A stretch of 64,000 nucleotides of DNA. Origin: a virus. Below, in pieces: positions 14,715 through 22,944 of the stretch. Both the position numbers and the translations under genes were made by a program. Position 1 is the stretch's first letter; every line of letters begins with the position of its first letter. The stretch spans positions 40,423 to 104,422 of the IMG/VR virus record IMGVR_UViG_3300011271_000002; one strand, given 5' to 3'. The notes below the pieces were generated by a model, which saw only the letters and a program-made list of their open reading frames with translations, did not search any database and was not told the origin of the DNA.

Positions 14715-15388
14715 TGTGGACTGTCTTGCCCTTTGGGCTCGAATCTCGCGCCCGGGGCCCGCCGCCAGAAGGAAAGATACCACAGCAAAAAGCATGCGCC
14801 AGCGATCCACATCAATTTCGTGCTGATCGCGCTGGTCGTCACGGAGAAGTAGGCGGCCGAATTCATCCACAGATACACAGCCAGGATGATCGAATGCCTT
14901 CCTTCGATCTTCATGACATGATGCCGACGGACGGGCAGGAGACTCAACGCCGTGAGTCCGCACGCCAGAAAGCAATCGACGCCAGCCCGAAGTGCATAGA
15001 CGATTTCGAGCCACGATTCCGGCCAGCGCGTTTCGGCGTGAAGCTCCAAGAATATCCAGGTGCTGGCGAAGGCCGACGCGCCGAATACCAATATCATCGA
15101 TTGAAGATGAAAGGGCGTCCGCAAATGCATCCTTCTGGCGGCTTCATAGGAAACGACTCCGCGGAAGGCGATCTGAATCACCATCGCGGTAATGGCGAAC
15201 CGAGCGTAGAATTTATTTCCAGCCCTGAATTCTGCTAGACCGAAGAGGATAACGCTGACGATGAGATCGAACAGTAGATAGAGATAGAATTTCCCGTACA
15301 GTGATCGCCAGGATCGTACTTTCATAGTCAGCGCGAATTCCGCGAAGAGCGACAAGCCCCAGGCGAGAGCCAGATTCGGATCCATCAA
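14711..15388 (-). CDS. Integral membrane protein, about seven helices
   Basis: This 225-residue protein has repeated hydrophobic segments (ALAWGLSLFAEFAL, FYLYLLFDLIVSVILFGL, FAITAMVIQIAF, MILVFGASAFASTWIFL, CFLACGLTALSLLPV, LAVYLWMNSAAYFSV, LMWIAGACFLLWYL), giving roughly seven membrane spans. The last residues are basic. It is coupled to the glycosyltransferase genes, so a role in sugar transfer at the membrane is possible, but no flippase motif is recognised. Confidence 0.7.
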   Translation of the reverse strand: MMDPNLALAWGLSLFAEFALTMKVRSWRSLYGKFYLYLLFDLIVSVILFGLAEFRAGNKFYARFAITAMVIQIAFRGVVSYEAARRMHLRTPFHLQSMILVFGASAFASTWIFLELHAETRWPESWLEIVYALRAGVDCFLACGLTALSLLPVRRHHVMKIEGRHSIILAVYLWMNSAAYFSVTTSAISTKLMWIAGACFLLWYLSFWRRAPGARFEPKGQDSPH

Positions 15389-15393
15389 AGAGT

Positions 15394-15576
15394 TTACTCC
15401 TTACTGGATGGACTTCCGCTCGGCGGATTTCGTTTCGCTGGCTTTTTACCCTTGGGCTTTTTGGCCTTTGGCGCCGGCACCGGTTTCTTCACGGTGGCGT
15501 CCGGGCATGGTGGCTGATCTGGGCCGCAGGGAGGCGGGAAATCACCGCTCCCCATTTGCATCACTTGACTCGTCAT
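15394..15576 (-). CDS. Small Pro/Lys-rich protein
   Basis: This is a 60-residue protein. The N-terminal part is Pro/Cys-rich (PPPCGPDQPPCP) and the rest is a run of Lys/Pro/Ala repeats (KPVPAPKAKKPKGKKP). An AAAGGAGA ribosome site seven bases before the ATG at 15576 fixes the start. It is likely disordered and nucleic-acid- or membrane-binding; function unknown. Confidence 0.6.
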   Translation of the reverse strand: MTSQVMQMGSGDFPPPCGPDQPPCPDATVKKPVPAPKAKKPKGKKPAKRNPPSGSPSSKE

Positions 15577-15793
15577 CGCGTTGTCTCCTTTGCCTGATTT
15601 CATTTCTTACGAAATTAAGTGACTCGATGTAGGCTCCCATGAAATATCTTCCGTCTTTGGTTAGAAGCCAGTTCTTGGTACGCTTTTCCGCGCCGCCAGC
15701 CAACCAAATCGATAGCCAGCCGCTCACTACCGCGACCATCGTGATCACGCTTCCGATGGCCTGAATAGCGGCGCCGAACGATTGCCCCTGCAT
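15542..15793 (-). CDS. Small single-span membrane protein
   Basis: This 83-residue protein has one strongly hydrophobic segment (IGSVITMVAVVSGWLSIWL, residues ~13-31) followed by a basic cytoplasmic-type tail. It overlaps the next gene by 35 bases. Holin-like size and layout are suggestive, but one membrane span and no lysis neighbour keep this open. Confidence 0.55.
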   Translation of the reverse strand: MQGQSFGAAIQAIGSVITMVAVVSGWLSIWLAGGAEKRTKNWLLTKDGRYFMGAYIESLNFVRNEIRQRRQRDDESSDANGER

Positions 15794-15863
15794 CACAATA
15801 ATGACCGCCGAAATTAGATCTCATTAACGATACCATGAACGGAAAATATGATCGGACTTTTTA

Positions 15864-16067
15864 TCAGGGCTCATCCTCTAGTTGACTGATAAAGTTCAAC
15901 TGCGAGATATCTTCCGAGAACGGGTCGCAGTCGTTGTCGTCCGGCCATTCGTCGATGGAGCCGGGAGCGTTCAGAAAGTCCGGGGCATCGGATCGTTCCT
16001 TGGGCGAGCTATCAAGCTTCACCGGCTTTCTTCCGGGCTTTCGCTTGGGGTCTGGCATGATTGTCAT
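15864..16067 (-). CDS. Hypothetical charged protein, 67 residues
   Basis: The ATG overlaps the upstream TGA (ATGA). A basic start (MPDPKRKPGRKPVKLD) is followed by an acidic second half (DEWPDDNDCDPF). No family is recognised. Confidence 0.5.
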   Translation of the reverse strand: MTIMPDPKRKPGRKPVKLDSSPKERSDAPDFLNAPGSIDEWPDDNDCDPFSEDISQLNFISQLEDEP

Positions 16068-16270
16068 TTCCCGCTTCGCGCTCTCTCAAGTATACGCGCC
16101 GCGATTTCGCGAGCCGAACGTTTTGGCTTGGGTCCCGGCTTATCGACCCTATTGATAAGCGCATCTTTAATCATGCGCCCATGATCGAGTCTTCGCTGTT
16201 CGGACCATTTCGGATTTCGGGCCTGGAACCGTGCGAGTTTGCGGGCATAGATTTCCGATCCCTTGGCCAT
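16064..16270 (-). CDS. Hypothetical basic protein, 68 residues
   Basis: This is a helical, strongly basic protein (EIYARKLARFQARNPKWSEQ, KRSAREIAARILERARSGK) coupled at both ends to its neighbours. It may bind nucleic acid. It directly follows the RusA-like resolvase gene. Confidence 0.55.
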   Translation of the reverse strand: MAKGSEIYARKLARFQARNPKWSEQRRLDHGRMIKDALINRVDKPGPKPKRSAREIAARILERARSGK

Positions 16271-16887
16271 CAGGCCTCGCTGTCCGATGTTTCCGGCGCG
16301 TCGATCTCCTGTTCATCCGGCTCATCGGGCACGAGCGCGAGCTGGTCGCCATCGTCGGGCGGTAGAATTTCGAGGCAGACCTCGATCCTTGGATGCTTGT
16401 GATCAACGTGAAGCCGTGTTCCGTCCCAGTGGCGAATGAGAACGTCATTCTGAATCAGACCTTTATAGACCTTGTTGTCCTTGGCCCCTGGCGGTCGCTT
16501 GTATCCGCCGGCCCTTCCTGTCGGGCAGTGACCGCCCTTGTGCGCTACCGCCGGGCATTCGCAATTAAGGCAATCCGGTTTAATCGAACTGTGCCATTCG
16601 AGGATATCCCCGAGGGCCTGCGTGAAACCGTTCCAGTCTCCGGAATTTTGCTTGCGATAGAATTGGGCCGAAATACAAACGGGATCAGCGATCGGCATCG
16701 GAACGCCGACTGCGGCGAAGTCTTTGCGGAGTTTAGTGATGTGCGGTTTACATTCTCGGAACATGGTGGTGAAAGCTTCGCTGGGCAGGATGCGGACCAT
16801 CCCACCTCTAATAATCTGACTGGCAGGAACCACGGAACTATTTTTCTTGGTTCGGGGTATGCAAGGCAAAGTGAAGCGGATTTTCAA
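16270..16887 (-). CDS. rusA: RusA-like Holliday junction resolvase
   Basis: This 205-residue protein starts FTLPCIPRTKKNSS and has PVCISAQFYRKQ, DWNGFTQALGDILE, GLIQNDVLI and the late VDHKHPRIEVCLE. This is the RusA arrangement, with the conserved aspartates (DWNG, ALGD, QND, VDHKHPR) that bind metal. An inserted segment between the D motifs carries CLNCECPAVAHKGGHC, a possible zinc knuckle not found in the E. coli enzyme. RusA resolves four-way junctions during phage replication and recombination. The acidic C-terminal tail is an addition. Confidence 0.85.
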   Translation of the reverse strand: MKIRFTLPCIPRTKKNSSVVPASQIIRGGMVRILPSEAFTTMFRECKPHITKLRKDFAAVGVPMPIADPVCISAQFYRKQNSGDWNGFTQALGDILEWHSSIKPDCLNCECPAVAHKGGHCPTGRAGGYKRPPGAKDNKVYKGLIQNDVLIRHWDGTRLHVDHKHPRIEVCLEILPPDDGDQLALVPDEPDEQEIDAPETSDSEA

Positions 16888-17147
16888 TTGGTTCCCTGGC
16901 GCAAGAGCCTGCTCCAGCCCTCCATCTCTCGAAGTCGCTGGATCGTTTGCTGGGCGAACTCTCGCTCGTTCAAGCCTAGCTCTGAAGCATTTTTAGCGGC
17001 GGATTCCCACCATTCCAGAGCTGCAAAAGCATAGCGATCATAATCTGGCACGGCATCGTTATCATTCAGCGAAGCCGTGGTCATGTGCGCTTTCATCACG
17101 ATCTGCGCCTCGGGACAATGCTGCAGGATGCGCTCGCGGGCGGTCAT
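16884..17147 (-). CDS. Hypothetical protein, 87 residues
   Basis: This is an alpha-helical protein with TARERILQHCPEAQIVMK and YAFAALEWWESAAKNASEL. ATGA overlaps couple it to genes on both sides. The function is not recognised. Confidence 0.55.
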   Translation of the reverse strand: MTARERILQHCPEAQIVMKAHMTTASLNDNDAVPDYDRYAFAALEWWESAAKNASELGLNEREFAQQTIQRLREMEGWSRLLRQGTN

Positions 17148-17359
17148 GTGAGTTTGATCTCCACGCCGCTGATGCTGTCATCATCGAGCAGTAGAGCGTC
17201 CTCAGCGGCCTCTTTCTTCTCCTTGGCCGCCGCAATACAGGACGTGCAGACCTGGCCGTATATTTCCTCGGAGACGAACTTGCCCTCGGTGTTGTGGCCC
17301 TTGATCAGCGTCAGGCAATCGTGGGACGGTACTTCATGGTCGCAAATGAGGCAGATCAA
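17144..17359 (-). CDS. Small zinc-ribbon protein
   Basis: This 71-residue protein has paired cysteines near the N-terminus (MICLICDHEVPSHDC) and in the middle (CTSC), likely binding one zinc, and an acidic C-terminal part. It is coupled by ATGA to both neighbours. The role is unknown. Confidence 0.55.
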   Translation of the reverse strand: MICLICDHEVPSHDCLTLIKGHNTEGKFVSEEIYGQVCTSCIAAAKEKKEAAEDALLLDDDSISGVEIKLT

Positions 17360-17631
17360 TCTACAGGCTCCATGCGATAATATCGCGCACCTTCCACATG
17401 TGACGAATCGTGGGGATTCCCTGAAAGTTCGTTCATTCGTACTATCTGTCGTGCGAATTCAGCGTGTGTCGAAGGCCCGATGCAACGCAGCGCGGTTCTG
17501 GTATCCTCCTCGTAGTAATCGCAACGATGAATCGAGCCGCGTTGGCAGTAGGCATGCATAGTCATGACCAAGAACCCCTGCTCGTTGTAAACTTGCGATG
17601 CTATTTCGTCTCCGCTCACGGCCTCACCCAT
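17356..17631 (-). CDS. Hypothetical protein, 91 residues
   Basis: It overlaps the end of the DUF1643-like gene by 16 bases. The sequence has CQRGSIHRCDYYEEDTRTALRCIGP and a helical second half. No family is recognised. Confidence 0.5.
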   Translation of the reverse strand: MGEAVSGDEIASQVYNEQGFLVMTMHAYCQRGSIHRCDYYEEDTRTALRCIGPSTHAEFARQIVRMNELSGNPHDSSHVEGARYYRMEPVD

Positions 17632-18278
17632 AGAATCGGCTTGGCATTATCCGGCACTCGCATTCGCCCACGTGCCATCGGGTGCAGCGGCTGGCCGGCG
17701 GAATTAACGCCGATGCAATAGAGTCGCTCATCAACATCGGCTCGATCATAGCCAGTTTCGTCCTCGTCCATGCCTGAATAACAATACTGCTTGCCGAGAA
17801 TTTCTGTCGGTTGACTGAACGCTTCCAGGCATTGCTCCAGCCACGGCTCGTTGCGCTTCACGGCCTCGGCACCGAACGCCACGATGCGGATCGAAGCCAT
17901 ACGCGCGAAGCGCTCGATATCCTTCAGATTGGTCTGCATATCGTCGCGAGCGGGATAGTCATCGGTCACTTGCCAGTTAGCGCGAAGCCACATTTCGGGA
18001 GGATCGCTCGTGACAAACGGATAGAGATTCACCGCGATATAGCCGCCATATCCCCAAGCCTTGCTGAAATTTATTATCCGCCTGCTAGTCGGATCCTCTT
18101 TGCTTTCGGATGCGTCCGACGGATTCAGCATCAACCACACCGCCCAGCGGCGAAGACCAACGCCATTATGCGGGCTCAATGGACCGAGCGAACCGCCGTC
18201 CCACCAGCGCGAGAGATGCCGGCGGATCGTGCGGTCGCGCCCGAACATCGCGTCGCCATTGATTGTTGGTGCGCCCAT
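17616..18278 (-). CDS. DUF1643-like protein
   Basis: The core WLMLNPSDASESKEDPTSRR, then AWGYGGYIAVNLYPF and the late IVAFGAEA, is the conserved pattern of DUF1643 proteins, which occur in many phages and bacteria. Their biochemical function is not established. At 220 residues it is a little longer than usual, with an added C-terminal segment (YDRADVDERLYCIGVNSAGQ). Confidence 0.8.
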   Translation of the reverse strand: MGAPTINGDAMFGRDRTIRRHLSRWWDGGSLGPLSPHNGVGLRRWAVWLMLNPSDASESKEDPTSRRIINFSKAWGYGGYIAVNLYPFVTSDPPEMWLRANWQVTDDYPARDDMQTNLKDIERFARMASIRIVAFGAEAVKRNEPWLEQCLEAFSQPTEILGKQYCYSGMDEDETGYDRADVDERLYCIGVNSAGQPLHPMARGRMRVPDNAKPILWVRP

Positions 18279-18826
18279 TAGCCCTGCTCGGACATGAAAT
18301 CCTCGGCGGACATGAAATCCTCGGCTTCGCTTGCGTTAATCATGGCGCAAGCTCTACATCCGCACTCGCCATCACACGTCTCATCGCATGATTCCGAACA
18401 GGTGCACTCCGGATCAACATCATCAACAGTAGGCGAACTGAGCGCAAAAGCCGGACCTGGCGCACGCTCGATAAGGATTAACGGGCGCGGCGACTTCCGT
18501 TCGAGAGCCTGACGCGCCGCTTCCTCATTGCAGGGATTGATGGCGTAGAGCGCTCCTGGCGATAATAGTCTGGTCCTCGCTGGACTGGCGGCGCGTTTTA
18601 CTTTGGACCCAGCCGGGCACCATTGCCGCAGGTCGTCATCCACGCTGCCATTCGCATATTCCGGAGCGGTGAGCACAAATTCCCGCTCCGGAAGATCCGG
18701 CGTATCGACGCGAAACATGACCGCCTGACCATAGGCTTCCGTGGTGACGAAGCCGATTTCAATTTGACGGCCGAGAAGCTCAACTATAGCCCAACCCTCG
18801 AATTTATTTTGCAGATTCTCGTTCAT
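18278..18826 (-). CDS. Conserved phage protein with Cys-rich tail
   Basis: This is a 182-residue protein. A very strong ribosome site (AGGAGGAGAGG) directly precedes the ATG at 18826. The N-terminal half (FEGWAIVELLGRQIEIGFV) is typical of a common phage protein of unknown function. The C-terminal part carries CTCSESCDETCDGECGCRAC, a likely metal-binding cluster, and ends with a duplicated EDFMS encoded by an 18-base tandem repeat. Confidence 0.65.
   Translation of the reverse strand: MNENLQNKFEGWAIVELLGRQIEIGFVTTEAYGQAVMFRVDTPDLPEREFVLTAPEYANGSVDDDLRQWCPAGSKVKRAASPARTRLLSPGALYAINPCNEEAARQALERKSPRPLILIERAPGPAFALSSPTVDDVDPECTCSESCDETCDGECGCRACAMINASEAEDFMSAEDFMSEQG
18289..18324. repeat. Perfect 18-bp tandem duplication
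   Basis: The unit CGGACATGAAATCCTCGG occurs twice head to tail and encodes the repeated EDFMSA/EDFMSE at the C-terminus of the overlapping gene. The copies are identical, so the duplication is recent or maintained. Confidence 0.9.
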
Positions 18827-19473
18827 CCTCTCCTCCTGGACTGGCCAGAACATATTCTTCTGGCGGTGCTGAAATTTACGCCGAACAAAGTCCCAAGAGC
18901 CACGTAGCTTAGTCCTTCTATTCGTTTCTCTTTTAGGCTCTGGATCTGGCGATGATCAAGCGTGGCGGCATGATGGTTTTCGCCGAAAGGCACATTCGGA
19001 ATCCTAAGTCCAGTGCGATAGGCGTGCTTCAAATTATCTGATCGGGTCAGATACTCCAGATTCAACAATTTCGGATTGCCTTTATTGCCATCCTTGTGAT
19101 TCACCTCGAGTCCTTCAGGTGCGGGGCCGAGGAAGGCGCTGGCGACCAGAACGTGGACTTGAAAGTTTGTCTCGTGATTGTCCTTGGATAATTGAACCGC
19201 TAAATATTCCGCGCACCATCCCGGTACCAGTTTACGCATGCGTCCAGTGCGAGCATTTCTGACACGGCCCATGTCGCTGACTTCATAAAGTCCTTCAAAG
19301 TCAACGACTGGTTTCCAGCGCTCTAATGCCTCTGCCAGTTTTAACGCGTTCCAGTCCTCAATGATCTTCCTGGCGCTGCATTCTAGCCCATTCACACAGT
19401 TCATGCAGATTACTGAATCGTGAAGGCGGGCGAGTTCCAGCATAGACTCGCCGGCCCAGTCTCGCGGCTCCAT
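18823..19473 (-). CDS. NUMOD4/HNH homing endonuclease with Cys-containing N-terminus
   Basis: This 216-residue protein starts at the ATG at 19473. From residue ~57 it has the NUMOD4 pattern WKPVVDFEGLYEVSDMGRVRN, then HNH motifs (VHVLVASAFLG, LEVNHKDGNKGNPKLLNLEYLT, NLKHAYRTG) and a C-terminal helix-turn-helix (YVALGTLFGVNFSTARRI). The first ~55 residues (VICMNCVNGLECSARKIIED) do not belong to NUMOD4 and may derive from a small resident gene fused to the invader. Confidence 0.88.
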   Translation of the reverse strand: MEPRDWAGESMLELARLHDSVICMNCVNGLECSARKIIEDWNALKLAEALERWKPVVDFEGLYEVSDMGRVRNARTGRMRKLVPGWCAEYLAVQLSKDNHETNFQVHVLVASAFLGPAPEGLEVNHKDGNKGNPKLLNLEYLTRSDNLKHAYRTGLRIPNVPFGENHHAATLDHRQIQSLKEKRIEGLSYVALGTLFGVNFSTARRICSGQSRRRG

Positions 19474-19475
19474 CG

Positions 19476-20018
19476 CTAAGCCTCGACTTCCGCCGTTTCG
19501 TTCTCGGCTTCGGTTTCCTCTGGGACGCTTTTCGATATCAGCCTCAATTGAGCTTCCGCTGCTTTCACGGCCGTCGCATTGCCTGGCTGTATATCGCAAT
19601 CGAATGGATCTTTTCTCATGGCGTGCATCGCCTGGTGCATGGCAGCGTCCTCGTCGATCATTGCGAAGTGAAAAGAAATGAGACACTGCTCGTCGTTCTT
19701 GTGTTTTTTTACCACAAAGCTATCCACCTTCAACGAGCCGAATCTAAGTTCATTATCGATCTTGATTCGCCCATCCGTGGTCGCCTGTTTGGGGCGAATT
19801 ATCAACGACGCCGCAACCATCTCCAAGTCAAGCCCCCAAGTTCGCACCTCGGCATCTTCTTCATTTCGGCGTTTGTAAACCTCCTTGAGGCCCATCTGAT
19901 CGGCCACCAGTTGATCGAATCGAGCGCTTACGGTTACGGTTGTAAGGCAGCTCGATCCCAATTTTAGCGTCGCGCCGCGAAAGTTCGCGTCAAGTAGTCT
20001 GATACGTTTTCTTGCCAT
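19476..20018 (-). CDS. Possible single-stranded DNA-binding-type protein
   Basis: This is a 180-residue protein with an excellent ribosome site (AAGGAGAATC before ATG), like those of the major tail and annealing-protein genes, which implies abundance. The body is beta-rich (LGSSCLTTVTVSARF, MVAASLIIRPKQAT) and the C-terminus is a run of acidic residues (EETEAENETAEVEA), as in SSB proteins. It sits beside the HerA-like ATPase and near the recombination genes. No OB-fold motif is certain; the call is inference. Confidence 0.4.
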   Translation of the reverse strand: MARKRIRLLDANFRGATLKLGSSCLTTVTVSARFDQLVADQMGLKEVYKRRNEEDAEVRTWGLDLEMVAASLIIRPKQATTDGRIKIDNELRFGSLKVDSFVVKKHKNDEQCLISFHFAMIDEDAAMHQAMHAMRKDPFDCDIQPGNATAVKAAEAQLRLISKSVPEETEAENETAEVEA

Positions 20019-20033
20019 GATTCTCCTTGGATT

Positions 20034-21833
20034 CTAATCGAACAAATTCCGGTCTGCCCTAACCTCGCCGCGCGGAAGTACTTCAACCAATCCTCTAGCC
20101 TTGAGCCGCTGAATGTATGCATCACGGCTGGACCGGGCATAACCAGTCGGCTCATCCAGCGAATCGCGCTGAAGCGGTTCCCCGGCAGCCGCTATCAGCA
20201 ACGCCAGAATCTTGGCCTCACCGTCGGGGAGCTTGTGCTCCCAATATTCCTGTAGCGCCGAGCCGGTGGGCAGCGGCTCGAAGTCACCTAGCGCAGCGAT
20301 ACCTTCCGGCGTGGCCGTGATGATAGGCCCATCCTCGACGTATCCCTTTTCTCGCAGGCGCTGAATGTAGGCGTCGCGCGAGGAGCGCCTGTAGCCGGTG
20401 AGTACGCGGAGTCGATTGCGTTCGCAGCCTTCTGGATAGGTGGCGCAGGCCGTCAGCACGGCTCGTTCTCCGGGCGGGAGTTTCACATTGCCGTTATTGG
20501 CGGATGGCGGGCGCTGGCTGACCGATCGGGCCGATCGCGGCGGGATCTTTGGCGCTTGTCGGTCAAGTAAAGCTCGCGGCAAGATTGGTGGTCGTTCGAT
20601 TTCTTCCGGCTGCACCGGCAGCGCCTTGTCCACAGCCGCGATCGCCAGGTTGATCGCTTCGACCGCACCTGAGCCAAGATTCTTGATAGTGTGCGATCGA
20701 TCCGCTCCACAGCGGATTTCGACATTGAGCGGCAGGGCGTCATCGATTTCGCGCTTCGCGAGCTTCAGCGTACCAACGATCTCGCCGCGGATGCGTTTGC
20801 GCTCAGCCTTGACGCCACGTTCGTAGGCGGCGATGAGTTTCTCTTGACTCACGGCTTTGGACGGAGATGGCACTGGCGCGGCGATGCTGGCCTTGCTCGC
20901 CAATTGCTTCCTGAGCGTGGATACTTCGGCGCGGAGTTCCTTCTCTGTCGCCAGCTTCTTTTCCGATTCTCCCGGCTCAGCCAATTGTGCAAGAATCCGC
21001 TGGATTTCGGCTGGCGCAGCCGTGGGCGCAGTCATTCTGGAACCGAGTCGAGGTGATTCTGTCACTGTAGGACCGACGAATACCTCCATAACCTCATCAC
21101 TGAAAGCTGGACCGAATGTATAGAAGTGTCCCTTATGGAGCCCACGAATCAACTGCTCGTCCTTCCGTCCGATGCCGAGATATCGCATCGCGCGTGCGAC
21201 ATCAATGTCGAGCGTTGATTTGCCGATCATCATATTATGGGCTTCAGAAATGGCGTTCTTGTCCAGCTTCGAGAGCCGCTGCGTGGCAAGGATCGGACAT
21301 AGCAGCCGCTTCCGCGCTTGGGCCATCAGTGTGATGACTGAATTTCGCGACGCGGCCTCTCCCTCGCCCTTCTCGGGCGCGAACGCATGAGCTTCGTCGA
21401 GCACAACCATGCACGGGTGCCGAAGGTTCTTTGGTGCGTTAAGAAGTGCATCGATAAAGTTCTTGACGAACAGCACTCGACCGTCGGGGTTCAGTTCGTA
21501 CAGATCGATAATGCACGAGACGCGCAGTTCCAAAAGTCGCAACGCCAGACTATCAGCCTTATGCGGATCGGCAGGACAATCGCCATTCTGCCCGGCAAGC
21601 ACATAGGGGAATTTCTCGCGCAAAGTGTAAAACTCGCCCTCGGGGTCGATTACGATCTGCTGCACCTGGCCGTGAGTCTGTTCAAGTATCCGGCGGATAG
21701 CGTGACTCTTTCCGCCGCCCGAAATGGCCGTTAGAACGAGCCTGGTTTCGATCAAGCGCTCGATGTCAATACGAACGTCGGCTCCTTCGACTTTGCTTAT
21801 GCCATCCGTTGCTTTTCCTAGAACTGGCTTCAT
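20034..21833 (-). CDS. HerA/FtsK-like ATPase with two C-terminal winged-helix repeats
   Basis: This is a 599-residue protein. Walker A SGGGKS is at residues 38-43 and Walker B MVVLDEAH at ~142-149; the context (IVIDPEGEF, ILATQRLSKLDKNAI) is that of DUF87/HerA-type hexameric DNA-pumping ATPases. A coiled-coil linker follows (~295-420). The C-terminus has two copies of RSSRDAYIQRL(R/K)xxG at ~481 and ~565, each part of a winged-helix unit. No NurA-type nuclease is next to it. It probably moves or clears DNA during replication or recombination. The ATG at 21833 has a CAGGAA site. Confidence 0.82.
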   Translation of the reverse strand: MKPVLGKATDGISKVEGADVRIDIERLIETRLVLTAISGGGKSHAIRRILEQTHGQVQQIVIDPEGEFYTLREKFPYVLAGQNGDCPADPHKADSLALRLLELRVSCIIDLYELNPDGRVLFVKNFIDALLNAPKNLRHPCMVVLDEAHAFAPEKGEGEAASRNSVITLMAQARKRLLCPILATQRLSKLDKNAISEAHNMMIGKSTLDIDVARAMRYLGIGRKDEQLIRGLHKGHFYTFGPAFSDEVMEVFVGPTVTESPRLGSRMTAPTAAPAEIQRILAQLAEPGESEKKLATEKELRAEVSTLRKQLASKASIAAPVPSPSKAVSQEKLIAAYERGVKAERKRIRGEIVGTLKLAKREIDDALPLNVEIRCGADRSHTIKNLGSGAVEAINLAIAAVDKALPVQPEEIERPPILPRALLDRQAPKIPPRSARSVSQRPPSANNGNVKLPPGERAVLTACATYPEGCERNRLRVLTGYRRSSRDAYIQRLREKGYVEDGPIITATPEGIAALGDFEPLPTGSALQEYWEHKLPDGEAKILALLIAAAGEPLQRDSLDEPTGYARSSRDAYIQRLKARGLVEVLPRGEVRADRNLFD

Positions 21834-22201
21834 TTGCGTTCCTGCCCGCTGGCGGCTGGCAGCAGAAACCGTGCATCGATCTGCCGCTGCGACTCTGTCC
21901 GCGCCGGAATGTCGGCGGAGAATTCGTAATTCACGCTCTCGCGCGGCTTCGGCGCACATTTACTGCACCAGGGCAACAGATCGAGAATCGGCCCGCTCAT
22001 CGGGATTATTTCACTGTGCGGGTTCGGGCGCTTGATCAGATAGGTGCAATTCGGATTCGCGTGGAGATGCCCGACGTTGACGTGGTGATTCTCCGCGTCG
22101 TACAGCCCGCCAGGACCGTGCGCCTGCACTACCGTCAGCCGGGCCCAGGCTCGGGCAAATGGCGCTGGCGTTCGACTGGCTGGAGTCACAGACCGGCTCA
22201 C
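21830..22201 (-). CDS. Hypothetical protein, 123 residues
   Basis: It is coupled by overlaps to the genes on both sides. It contains HHVNVGHLHANPNCTYLI and LPWCSKCAPKPR, which give one CxxC pair and several histidines. The N-terminal ~30 residues are low in recognisable structure, so an internal start is possible. The function is not recognised. Confidence 0.5.
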   Translation of the reverse strand: MSRSVTPASRTPAPFARAWARLTVVQAHGPGGLYDAENHHVNVGHLHANPNCTYLIKRPNPHSEIIPMSGPILDLLPWCSKCAPKPRESVNYEFSADIPARTESQRQIDARFLLPAASGQERK

Positions 22202-22473
22202 CTAATCCTCCGGATGCTTATCTTTTTAGTTCCGTCCGGCAACGTCTCGATTATCTCGGACATCGCGAACGTCTCGTCGGTCTTGAGGATGTTCAAGGCG
22301 CGGATCTGCTTGTCGGACGGAGAGTAATAATCCTCCAACAAGGCAGACGTGCAGTGCAGATCATCATCAAGACCGAAATCGGCGATAAGGGAAATCTTGT
22401 GCTTTTTGCAGATGGCTAGGATCTGGGCCATCAGTGGCTCGATTTGACTGTCATATATTTCTTCTTTGCTCAT
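22198..22473 (-). CDS. Conserved small phage protein
   Basis: This 91-residue protein starts MSKEEIYDSQIEPLMAQIL and continues ICKKHKISLIADFGL, a pattern I have seen in many phage genomes without a known function. The start at 22473 overlaps the upstream stop (ATGA). Confidence 0.65.
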   Translation of the reverse strand: MSKEEIYDSQIEPLMAQILAICKKHKISLIADFGLDDDLHCTSALLEDYYSPSDKQIRALNILKTDETFAMSEIIETLPDGTKKISIRRIR

Positions 22474-22937
22474 GAATGGCACCCAAGAATCTCTTTCGCC
22501 CTATCTACCGCTTGATCGGTCATGGAAACCAATTGCACGAGTGGGCTAGACGCGTCCACTCTCCGATCACGAAGATGTGAGCAGCAAGCGAAGTGGCGGC
22601 GGCGCTCAGATTTAAGATAGTATTGGCATTTTCGGCAAACTGATCGCGGGACGTAAAAGACGAGTCGTTGTCCTTCGCGTCGCGAGAACATCGGGTATTT
22701 TCCACGACACAGTTCTTGAGCTTCGCAGTTGGAAACCGATTCCTTCAGCGCGGCGCTGGCCTGCTTGCCATCGGCGTCGATGACCGGGTATAGCTTAATG
22801 CCGGATTTGGTAACCGCGCCCTGGTCGCAGAATGCATAGCCTGATCGCACGAAATGTATGCGCCCCAGTTTGAAGTCTCGCTGGTCACGCGCAATCGTGA
22901 CCATTAGTTGTGATAGTGCGCCTTGCCTTCTAGCCAT
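22470..22937 (-). CDS. Hypothetical zinc-binding protein, 155 residues
   Basis: The C-terminal half carries many cysteines (NCEAQELCRG, VCRKCQYYL, FACCSHLR), suggesting one or two zinc sites. The N-terminal half (FVRSGYAFCDQGAVTKSG) is not recognised. It follows the putative annealing protein. Confidence 0.55.
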   Translation of the reverse strand: MARRQGALSQLMVTIARDQRDFKLGRIHFVRSGYAFCDQGAVTKSGIKLYPVIDADGKQASAALKESVSNCEAQELCRGKYPMFSRREGQRLVFYVPRSVCRKCQYYLKSERRRHFACCSHLRDRRVDASSPLVQLVSMTDQAVDRAKEILGCHS

Positions 22938-22944
22938 ACCAAAT

